Source: Nitrincola alkalilacustris (GTDB lineage Bacteria; Pseudomonadota; Gammaproteobacteria; Pseudomonadales; Balneatricaceae). From it: DNA of 64,000 nt. Where the stretch lies: positions 62,001 to 126,000 of the forward strand of contig NZ_WBOM01000003.1 of assembly GCF_008973755.1 (NCBI RefSeq), in the 5' to 3' direction. Positions 57,445 to 64,000 of this stretch are shown in pieces. Under the pieces are notes generated by a model. It was given only the letters and a program-made list of their open reading frames with translations. It was not told the origin of the DNA and ran no database searches. Each line of letters starts with the position of its first letter. Within the stretch, counting starts at the first letter, position 1. A program made the translations under genes and the position numbers.

Positions 57445-58851
57445 TCAGGTCAGCAACTGCGCAGCCAGTTCTCGCTGGCGTGCCTTCATCGCCTCGATAT
57501 CCAGATCACAGATCTGGCCGTCTATAACACGCCAGCGGCCCTGCACCATGACCCTGTCAGCGCGCTGAGCGCCGCACAGAATCAGTGCTGCCAATGGATC
57601 ACCAGCGCCTGCAAACTGTATCTCATCCAGCTTGAACAGAGCCAGATCAGCCTGCTTGCCGACAGCCAGTTCACCGATATCATCACGCCCCAGACAAGCC
57701 GCCGAGCCACGTGTTGCCCAGTCCAGCACCTTCTGATGCGTGATACGTGCCGCACCATAACGCAGGCGTTGTAACAGCAGGGCCTGTCGTACCTCCAGAA
57801 TCATATTGGAGCCATCGTTCGAGGCCGAGCCATCCACACCGATACCAACCGGACAACCGGCTGCCTCCAGATCCAGTGTCGGGCACTGTCCGGATGCCAG
57901 CAACATATTGGAGGAGGGGCAGTGTGCAATGCCGACACCGGCCTTACCCAGCCGCTGTACTTCCTCATCGTTGAAATGGATGCCGTGTGCCAGCCAGACA
58001 CGATCACTGAGCCAGCCGACCGATTCGAGATAATCCACTGGGCGCTGACCGAACATGCGCAGGCAGAAGGCCGTTTCATCCTCGGTTTCGGCCAGATGGG
58101 TATGCAACTGAACCTTGTGCTGCTGTGCCAGCGTTGCACTGGCTTTCATCAGATCAGTGCTGACCGAGAAGGGTGAGCAGGGGGCCAGAGCGATCCGCAC
58201 CATCGCACTGGGACGGGCATCATGATAGCGCTGAATAAGACGTTCACTATCGTCCAGAATCGTCTGCTCAGACTGAACGGTTGACTGTGGTGGCAATCCA
58301 CCCTGATCCTTGCCAAGGCTCATGGAGCCGCGCGTGAGGTGAACGCGAACACCGAGCCGAGAGGCCTGTTGGATCTGTATATCGATCGCCTCTTCGAGTC
58401 CGGCTGGGAACAGGTAGTGGTGATCACTCGCCGTGGTGCAGCCGGACAGCAGCATCTCAGCCAGGGCAATACTGGTGGATGACTCCACCATCGCCGGATG
58501 CAGTCGTGCCCAGATCGGATAGAGCGATACCAGCCAGGAGAACAGCTCCTTATTCAAGGCCTGTGGATGGGCACGGGTGAGTGTCTGATAAAAGTGGTGA
58601 TGGCTGTTGATCAGACCGGGGAGCAGTACCTGCTCTGTGGCATCATGAATCGTGTCGATGCTGGAGACAGGTGTCTGGCCAGCGGCCACAAGTTCAATGA
58701 TGATCCCATCTCTGATCACAACACCACCGGCATAGGCACTGTCGAGTGCCGCGAGAGGGTGCTTGATCCATGTTGTCGCTGAGGGCGTTGCTGATGGTGT
58801 TGTTGAGTCTTTTACTGATGCTGCTGTAGCAAGCGTCGCTGGGTTTTGCAT
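57445..58851 (-). CDS. 8-oxoguanine deaminase / guanine-deaminase-like amidohydrolase
   Basis: 468 residues, cytosolic metal-dependent hydrolase. Metal site: GLINSHHHFYQT (HxH, about 84), HTHLAETEDE (about 248), LAHGIHFND (about 285) and Asp in GVDGSASND (about 335). TTWIKHPLAAL after a ~25-residue Ala/Thr-rich extension resembles the start of Pseudomonas 8-oxoguanine deaminase. The extension is unusual; a later start is possible, but no other ATG is well placed. The xanthine-type permease gene upstream supports purine salvage or degradation. Alternative: another AtzB/TrzN-type deaminase. Confidence 0.82.
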   Translation of the reverse strand: MQNPATLATAASVKDSTTPSATPSATTWIKHPLAALDSAYAGGVVIRDGIIIELVAAGQTPVSSIDTIHDATEQVLLPGLINSHHHFYQTLTRAHPQALNKELFSWLVSLYPIWARLHPAMVESSTSIALAEMLLSGCTTASDHHYLFPAGLEEAIDIQIQQASRLGVRVHLTRGSMSLGKDQGGLPPQSTVQSEQTILDDSERLIQRYHDARPSAMVRIALAPCSPFSVSTDLMKASATLAQQHKVQLHTHLAETEDETAFCLRMFGQRPVDYLESVGWLSDRVWLAHGIHFNDEEVQRLGKAGVGIAHCPSSNMLLASGQCPTLDLEAAGCPVGIGVDGSASNDGSNMILEVRQALLLQRLRYGAARITHQKVLDWATRGSAACLGRDDIGELAVGKQADLALFKLDEIQFAGAGDPLAALILCGAQRADRVMVQGRWRVIDGQICDLDIEAMKARQRELAAQLLT

Positions 58852-58945
58852 GAGACTTTCGGCTCCATTGTCAGTTGAAAGTGTGCATCACCCGGATGTA
58901 GAAACGCCCTGACGTACAATCCGGAAAGGTACGCCAGGGGATTGA
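58852..58945 (-). ncRNA. Structured leader of the 8-oxoguanine deaminase gene (class unknown)
   Basis: Read on the minus strand: an 11-bp hairpin pairs 58939-58929 with 58917-58907 (one G-U), with an 11-base loop containing CCGGAT. GTTTCTAC follows (58905-58898), then ATCCGG (58897-58892), which is exactly complementary to the loop, giving a potential pseudoknot. GTTTCTAC equals the J2/3 core of purine riboswitches, but the rest does not fit that class. Position before a purine gene suggests a purine-sensing RNA; unproven. Confidence 0.45.
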
Positions 58946-58967
58946 GCCCGACCTTTAAGTGTCGGGC
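58946..58967 (-). terminator. Hairpin after the NCS2 permease gene
   Basis: GCCCGAC / GTCGGGC with an 8-base loop, 10 bases after the permease stop on the minus strand. It lacks a T tract, so it may protect or attenuate rather than terminate, allowing read-through into the deaminase gene. Confidence 0.45.
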
Positions 58968-58977
58968 GGCAATAGGG

Positions 58978-60462
58978 TCAGCTATTGTGGCTGTTGCCGG
59001 TAGCCTCCTTGAAGGCAGTACGTGGCAGTGGGTTGTTGTCGTCATTCTCGTCGCTGGTGTCAGCCAGATCATCTGCAGTTTGTGCTTCGATGGCATCAGT
59101 AGGGTCTTTCATCTCCGGCAGCAACAGGCTCAGAGTGATGGCAGAAATAGCACCGATGGCAACGGGCGAGCGCAAAATATTGGCCAGGGTGGTTGGCAGC
59201 TCCTGCAGGACTTCCGGTACGCTGGCCACACCGATTCCCAGCCCCATTGAGATGGCGATGATGATCATGTTGCGACGATCAAGTTTTGCGTTGGACAGAA
59301 CGCGGATGCCTGCAACAGCCACGGTGCCGAACATGATCAGTGTCGCACCACCCAGCACCGGCTTGGGCATCTGCTGCAGCACACCGCCGATGATCGGGAA
59401 CAGCCCCATGATCACCAGAATGGCGGCAATATAGATACCGACAAAGCGACTGGCAACACCTGTCAGTGCGATCACACCATTGTTCTGGCTGAAGGTGGTG
59501 GAGGGCATGCTGTTAAAAGTGGCAGCGATCAGAGAGTTGACACCATCACCGAGCACGCCGCCACGGATACGGTTCAGGTAAACAGGGCCCTTGACCGGCT
59601 CGCGCGAAATGGTTGAGTTGGCTGTCAGGTCACCGGTGGTTTCCATGGCGCTGACACAAAATAGAATGGCAAGAGGAATGAACGCCGCGAGGTCAAACTG
59701 GAAGCCGTATTTGAAGGGCACAGGAATCGAGATCAGCGGCAGACTTGAAAGGTGAGAAAAATCAAGTCGACCCATGAAAAACGCGACCACCATGCCGGCA
59801 GTAAGACCGATAACCACCGCGGCAAGGCGAATCATAGGGTTCTGGGAGCGGTACAGCAGTACCACCGTGACCAGCACCACGGCTGCCAGCAGCAGATTGT
59901 CCAGTGCACCGAAGTTTTGTGCGCCGAATCCACCGCCGATATCGGTCATGGCTACTTTGATCAGCGGAATACCGATCAGCAGAATGATGGTACCAGTCAC
60001 GACAGGTGTAATGATTCGTTGCAGCCTGTGTATGAAGCGGCTGAGAAATATCTCTACGAAGGCGGCACAGAAGCTGACACCAAATATTGTCGCGAGGATA
60101 TCCTCTGGCGTGCCACCATTTCCCTTGACGATCATCCCTGCTGAGAGAATGGCGGTAAGAAAGGCAAAGCTGGTGCCCTGCAGACAGAGCATGCCCGCCC
60201 CAATGGGTCCGATACGTCGACACTGAATAAAGGTACCTACGCCGGATACGATCAGCGCCATGCTGATAAGATAGGGGATATGCTCACCCAGACCAAGTAC
60301 ACCACCGATAATCAGAGTCGGTGTCACTACCCCGACCAGGCTTGCCAGAACATGCTGAAAAGCTGCAAACAGAGAGGGGATAAACCCAGGTCTGTCATGC
60401 AGCCCATACATCAGATCATGGTTTTTTTCGGGTTGCTTCTGTTGTGTTGCTTCCTGAGTCAT
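58978..60462 (-). CDS. NCS2 nucleobase:cation symporter, xanthine/uracil permease family
   Basis: 494 residues with about fourteen membrane helices. ASLVGVVTPTLIIGGVLGL, CLQGTSFAFL (the substrate-region motif), ETTGDLTANSTISREPV in part with the conserved Glu of helix 8, and NSMPSTTFSQNNGVIALTGVASR in part, the NCS2 signature with the second conserved Gln/Asn region. A ~45-residue polar C-terminal tail. Substrate probably xanthine, guanine or uric acid given the downstream deaminase. A weak AAGAG ribosome site precedes the ATG. Confidence 0.9.
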   Translation of the reverse strand: MTQEATQQKQPEKNHDLMYGLHDRPGFIPSLFAAFQHVLASLVGVVTPTLIIGGVLGLGEHIPYLISMALIVSGVGTFIQCRRIGPIGAGMLCLQGTSFAFLTAILSAGMIVKGNGGTPEDILATIFGVSFCAAFVEIFLSRFIHRLQRIITPVVTGTIILLIGIPLIKVAMTDIGGGFGAQNFGALDNLLLAAVVLVTVVLLYRSQNPMIRLAAVVIGLTAGMVVAFFMGRLDFSHLSSLPLISIPVPFKYGFQFDLAAFIPLAILFCVSAMETTGDLTANSTISREPVKGPVYLNRIRGGVLGDGVNSLIAATFNSMPSTTFSQNNGVIALTGVASRFVGIYIAAILVIMGLFPIIGGVLQQMPKPVLGGATLIMFGTVAVAGIRVLSNAKLDRRNMIIIAISMGLGIGVASVPEVLQELPTTLANILRSPVAIGAISAITLSLLLPEMKDPTDAIEAQTADDLADTSDENDDNNPLPRTAFKEATGNSHNS

Positions 60463-60934
60463 GACAAATCTCTTTTATTGTTATTTGCAGACAATCTGAA
60501 TTCTGCTGCACCTCTTGATTGAGTTTAGACAGAATGCAGGGATCGGTTGAAATCGGACACTTTCAATGTACCGGGAACTGATCCGTCGAGTGTCAAGGCT
60601 GACCATTTGAAAGTACATGAAAGAATACATTTTTGCAAAATATTGTTTATCACTATCTTTATTTTTGTTCACAATAATAAATACATTTATTTTGAGTGTA
60701 ATTTTCTGATTTTCAATAAGTTAATTGTCGAACGTCATCAAATCCTGACTTAAAAATCAGTTATTATGCTGCTTATAAACTGTGAATACCTGGAGTAAGT
60801 TTTGACTCGTAAGTCAGTTTATTTATCTGATAATTGTACCGGTGCAAAAAAGTCATGCATGAGCTGCGGACACTCCGGTGCACTGAGTGCTAATCTTATT
60901 GTTACTGACTCATACCAATAATAAGGAGATAGGA
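60463..60934. other. AT-rich divergent gap between the NCS2 permease and kbl
   Basis: 472 bases without a credible gene. A perfect inverted repeat TGACT-CGTA-AGTCA lies at 60803-60816, and CCGGTGCA occurs twice (about 60838 and 60873). These could be regulator sites for the divergent purine and threonine genes. I recognise no riboswitch here. Confidence 0.4.
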
Positions 60935-62128
60935 ATGTCTGACGCTTTTTACCGGCAACTTGATGTCGAGTTGGAGCAGATTCGCCAGGATGGCCTTTAC
61001 AAGGCAGAGCGTATCATCACCTCCGCACAACAGGGCGAGGTCTCCATTGCCGATGGTAGCCATGTCATCAACCTCTGTGCCAACAACTATCTGGGATTGG
61101 CCAATCATCCCGAGCTGATTGCTGCAGCCAAGGAGGGGTTGGACAGCCATGGCTTCGGTATGGCCTCCGTGCGCTTTATCTGTGGCACTCAGGATCGTCA
61201 CAAGGAGCTGGAAAATCGGTTGGCAGAGTTTCTCGGTATGGAGGCGTGTATTCTTTACCCTTCTTGCTTTGATGCCAATGGCGGTTTGTTCGAAGTCCTG
61301 CTCGGGCCAGAGGATGCGATCATCTCGGATGCGTTGAATCATGCCTCCATTATTGATGGCGTTCGTCTGTGTAAGGCTAAACGCTACCGCTATGCGAATA
61401 ATGATATGACCGAGCTGGAGCAACAGCTCAAACAGGCGCGTCAGGATGGCGCGCGTCATGTTCTGATCGCTACCGATGGTGTGTTTTCAATGGATGGCGT
61501 CATTGCCAACCTGAAGGGCATCTGCGACCTGGCAGAGCAGTATGATGCCATGGTCATGGTCGATGACTGTCATGCGACCGGTTTTCTCGGTGCCAGTGGT
61601 CGTGGCAGCCATGAGTACTGCGATGTCATGGGGCGCGTCGATATCATCACCGGCACGTTGGGTAAAGCCCTCGGTGGTGCGTCCGGCGGCTATACTACGG
61701 GCAGGAAGTCCGTCATTGAGCTGCTGCGCCAGCGCTCTCGTCCCTATCTGTTTTCCAACTCGGTTGCACCGGCCATCGTCGCAGCATCGCTGAGGGTGAT
61801 GGATCTGATAGAGCAGGGTGGAGAGCTGCGTGACCAACTCTGGGACAACGCGCGTCATTTTCGTCAGCAGATGTCTGAGGCGGGCTTTACACTTGCGGGT
61901 GCTGACCATGCAATAATTCCGGTGATGATCGGTGATGCGCGTCTGGCGGGAGAGCTGGCCGAAAAACTATTGGCCCAAGGGATCTATGTGGTGGCCTTCT
62001 CCTATCCGGTCGTGCCCAAAGGGCAGGCGCGTATCCGTGTGCAGATGTCTGCAGCGCATAGTCGTGAACAACTGGACAAGGCTATTGCAGCCTTTATTCA
62101 GGCCGGTCGTACACTGAGTATTATCTGA
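60935..62128 (+). CDS. kbl: 2-amino-3-ketobutyrate CoA ligase (glycine C-acetyltransferase)
   Basis: Cleaves 2-amino-3-ketobutyrate with CoA to glycine and acetyl-CoA, second step of threonine degradation. 397 residues from the ATG at 60935, with AAGGAG 8 bases upstream; earlier in-frame ATGs lack similarity. PLP-dependent alpha-oxoamine synthase family: [34 protein letters not shown] in part, [16 protein letters not shown], and the PLP lysine in [13 protein letters not shown]. Followed by tdh after 23 bases. Confidence 0.97.
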   Translation: MSDAFYRQLDVELEQIRQDGLYKAERIITSAQQGEVSIADGSHVINLCANNYLGLANHPELIAAAKEGLDSHGFGMASVRFICGTQDRHKELENRLAEFLGMEACILYPSCFDANGGLFEVLLGPEDAIISDALNHASIIDGVRLCKAKRYRYANNDMTELEQQLKQARQDGARHVLIATDGVFSMDGVIANLKGICDLAEQYDAMVMVDDCHATGFLGASGRGSHEYCDVMGRVDIITGTLGKALGGASGGYTTGRKSVIELLRQRSRPYLFSNSVAPAIVAASLRVMDLIEQGGELRDQLWDNARHFRQQMSEAGFTLAGADHAIIPVMIGDARLAGELAEKLLAQGIYVVAFSYPVVPKGQARIRVQMSAAHSREQLDKAIAAFIQAGRTLSII

Positions 62129-62151
62129 TTGGTCAGATCTGAGGAGTCATC

Positions 62152-63174
62152 ATGAAAGCATTGGCTAAACTGAAGCCTGAACAAGGTATCTGGATGACAG
62201 ATGTTCCCGTGCCGGCTGTAGGGCACAATGATCTGCTGATCCGTATTCGCAAAACCGCCATCTGCGGAACCGATGTTCATATCTATAACTGGGATGAATG
62301 GTCGCAGAAAACAATTCCCGTGCCGATGGTGGCCGGGCATGAGTATGTCGGAGAGGTGGTGGAGATAGGACAGGAGGTACGTGGTTTCAAAATCGGTGAT
62401 CGTGTATCCGGTGAGGGGCATATCACCTGCGGCCACTGCCGTAACTGTCGTGCGGGTCGAACCCATCTGTGCCGTAATACCATTGGAGTCGGGGTAAATC
62501 GTGACGGTGCCTTTGCCGAATATCTGGTGATCCCTGCCTTTAATGCCTTCAAGATCCCGGACAACATCTCTGATGATCTGGCGGCTATCTTTGATCCTTT
62601 CGGTAATGCCGTACATACCGCTTTGTCATTTGATCTGGTCGGCGAGGATGTGCTGATTACCGGAGCGGGGCCGATCGGTATCATGGCTGCTGCAGTGTGC
62701 AAGCATGCCGGTGCACGGCAGATCGTCGTAACCGATGTGAACGACTATCGCCTGGGTCTGGCCAGGCAGATGGGTGCCACACGCACACTGAACGTCATGC
62801 AGGAGGATCTGCATGAGGTGATGCATGAGTTGGGCATGGCTGAAGGGTTTGATGTCGGTCTGGAAATGTCGGGCGTACCCTCGGCCTTTAAGGGCATGCT
62901 GGATGGCATGAATCATGGCGGCAAGATCGCGATGCTGGGGATTCCACCATCCGACATGGGTATCGACTGGAATCAGGTTATCTTCAAGGGGTTGCAGATC
63001 AAGGGGATCTATGGTCGTGAGATGTTCGAGACCTGGTATAAAATGGCTGCACTGATTCAGTCCGGTCTGGATCTGACACCGATGATCACTCACCATTTCC
63101 CGGTAGATGAGTTCCAGAAGGGGTTTGATGTGATGCGCTCGGGTCAGTCCGGCAAGGTGATTCTGGAGTGGTGA
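62152..63174 (+). CDS. tdh: L-threonine 3-dehydrogenase
   Basis: Oxidises threonine to 2-amino-3-ketobutyrate with NAD. 340 residues (341 in E. coli). Catalytic zinc site: Cys38 in [13 protein letters not shown] and HEYVGE (His near 63). Structural zinc cysteines in [15 protein letters not shown] (about 93-107). NAD fold: [19 protein letters not shown]. Second gene of the kbl-tdh operon; GAGGAG ribosome site. Confidence 0.97.
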   Translation: MKALAKLKPEQGIWMTDVPVPAVGHNDLLIRIRKTAICGTDVHIYNWDEWSQKTIPVPMVAGHEYVGEVVEIGQEVRGFKIGDRVSGEGHITCGHCRNCRAGRTHLCRNTIGVGVNRDGAFAEYLVIPAFNAFKIPDNISDDLAAIFDPFGNAVHTALSFDLVGEDVLITGAGPIGIMAAAVCKHAGARQIVVTDVNDYRLGLARQMGATRTLNVMQEDLHEVMHELGMAEGFDVGLEMSGVPSAFKGMLDGMNHGGKIAMLGIPPSDMGIDWNQVIFKGLQIKGIYGREMFETWYKMAALIQSGLDLTPMITHHFPVDEFQKGFDVMRSGQSGKVILEW

Positions 63175-63436
63175 TCTTCTGATCTGCGCATCGAGTCTGC
63201 GGCTTTACTCGATAGGGGAGGCCGCACGCTTTCGGCGCTGAGTTTGATGTACCACTTTGCTGGCTGATGGTCACTATGCGAGCGCTTCCGGTTTAAGACT
63301 TTTGTCATGAAAAAAAATCCACACAGGCGAATTTTGCAGCCTGTCAGCTTCAACCCGCATGATCGCTGCACAGAGCCCCTTTTTGTGCATCTGCCTACAC
63401 TGCAAAAGCCTATAAATCAAGAGTTGAAATTTCCAC

Positions 63437-63488
63437 GTTAGTGGCTATATTGTGTGTGCATTGAGAGTGGGCACACAAGATATTGTGT
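63437..63488. promoter_or_regulatory. Two NrdR-box-like sites upstream of nrdA
   Basis: ACACAAGATATTGTGT (63473-63488) is a near-perfect palindrome of NrdR-box form. A weaker half-matching site with TATTGTGT (63448-63455) ends 33 bases upstream, about three helical turns, the usual NrdR arrangement. They lie 150-200 bases before nrdA in a 466-base gap (63175-63640). The gap also holds an ACAGGC / GCCTGT inverted repeat at 63323-63344 beside a 7/9 DnaA-box match, and no gene. Confidence 0.65.
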
Positions 63489-63640
63489 TTCTAGTGCAAA
63501 AAGTAACCAGTGAGCAATAAGCAGCCTGCAGAGCTGTATCATCTGGTTATGACACGCCAGGCAGGGCCGAGAATGAGGCCAAACAGCAGGACCTGACCCG
63601 CCTGAATATAACCGACCGATAAAACTGGAAGAGCGTCGTT

Positions 63641-64000
63641 ATGCAGAAAAATCTGATGGTAACCAAACGTGATGGGCGCAAGGAACCGATTGATCTGGAG
63701 AAGATTCATCGTGTCATTATCTGGGCGTCTGAGGGGCTGGAAAATGTTTCGGTGTCACAGGTTGAGCTGAGCGCTCATATCCAGTTTTATGAGGGGATCA
63801 CCACCTCCGATATTCATGAGACACTGATCAAGTCCGCGGCGGACCTTATCTCGGAAGAGGCACCGGATTATCAGTATCTCGCCGCACGACTGGCGATCTT
63901 CCATTTGCGTAAGCGTGCCTTTGGCAGCTTTGATCCACCGGATCTGTATCAGCATGTCAGTAAAATGGTGGAAGAGAAGCGTTATGACCGCCACCTGGTT
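63641..64000 (+). CDS. nrdA: Class Ia ribonucleotide reductase alpha subunit, N-terminal fragment
   Basis: First 120 codons, cut by the right edge. MQKNLMVTKRDGRKEPIDLEK is in full family agreement (E. coli MNQNLLVTKRDGSTERINL). The region is the ATP-cone allosteric domain (about 5-95), followed by DYQYLAARLAIFHLRK. GGAAGAG ribosome site 7 bases upstream. The upstream NrdR-box-like sites suggest repression by NrdR when dNTP levels are high. Confidence 0.96.
   Translation, partial: MQKNLMVTKRDGRKEPIDLEKIHRVIIWASEGLENVSVSQVELSAHIQFYEGITTSDIHETLIKSAADLISEEAPDYQYLAARLAIFHLRKRAFGSFDPPDLYQHVSKMVEEKRYDRHLV

Noticed and set aside
58852-58945. Classical guanine/adenine purine riboswitch
   Set aside because: Only the GTTTCTAC junction matches; the loop-loop architecture and the third helix are not found, so I report it as a structured leader of unknown class.
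60780-60934. Glycine riboswitch before kbl
   Set aside because: Threonine/glycine genes invite this idea, but the tandem GGAGAG...CCGAAGG cores are not present.

Overview
The window looks like a chromosomal segment of a marine or brackish gammaproteobacterium, most plausibly an Oceanospirillales-type organism (Marinobacterium / Nitrincola / Neptunomonas neighbourhood). This is an inference from gene content: a gltA/sdhCDAB/sucAB-lpd-sucCD block close to the enterobacterial and pseudomonad arrangement, a TRAP transporter, a pseudomonad-type Orn/Lys/Arg decarboxylase, a DUF3369 response regulator and a HutX/HutZ haem locus. Coding density is high. I see no tRNA, rRNA, insertion sequence, phage gene or CRISPR array.

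Layout. 1-229: 3' end of rlmKL. 293-13393: TCA-cycle block, with gltA divergent from sdhCDAB, then a terminator, then sucA-sucB-lpd-sucC-sucD ending in a second terminator. 13528-17341: a DUF3047 secreted protein and a DctPQM TRAP transporter. 17362-20271 (minus strand): two paralogous periplasmic binding proteins flanking an uncharacterised membrane protein. 20456-25955: a P-type cation ATPase, a DUF3301 protein, SelO and a DUF599 membrane protein. 25992-28085: htpG with a clear heat-shock promoter and a terminator. 28215-29111: a PAS-like/GGDEF protein with a degenerate active site. 29523-37106: a polyamine-like ABC transporter (ATPase, binding protein, two permeases), a spermidine-synthase-like protein and a large basic-amino-acid decarboxylase. 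37344-46216: signalling and cell-surface genes, namely histidine kinase, REC-DUF3369-GGDEF-EAL regulator, FecR protein with a TbpB-like C-terminal barrel, TPR/DUF560 (Slam-like) outer-membrane protein and CHASE2-class III nucleotide cyclase. 46308-47065: a yybP-ykoY-type manganese riboswitch in front of a GDT1/TMEM165-family Mn exporter. 47118-51199: an RND efflux pair. 51209-57294: haem uptake (hmuTUV, TonB-dependent receptor, hutX, hutZ) with a Fur-box-like site between the divergent arms. 57445-60462: an 8-oxoguanine deaminase and an NCS2 xanthine/uracil permease. 60935-63174: kbl-tdh threonine degradation. 63641-64000: 5' end of nrdA behind NrdR-box-like sites.

Most notable: (i) the FecR/TbpB-like barrel + Slam-like + CHASE2-cyclase gene set, which reads as a three-gene surface-export and signalling system; (ii) two copies of a 48-bp intergenic element, each just after a Rho-independent terminator, whose hairpin stem shows a compensatory base-pair change; (iii) the binding-protein/membrane-protein/binding-protein set with no recognisable permease; (iv) a structured leader with a loop-to-downstream pairing before the 8-oxoguanine deaminase gene. 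All functional calls come from reading the sequence and from family knowledge; no database search was run.
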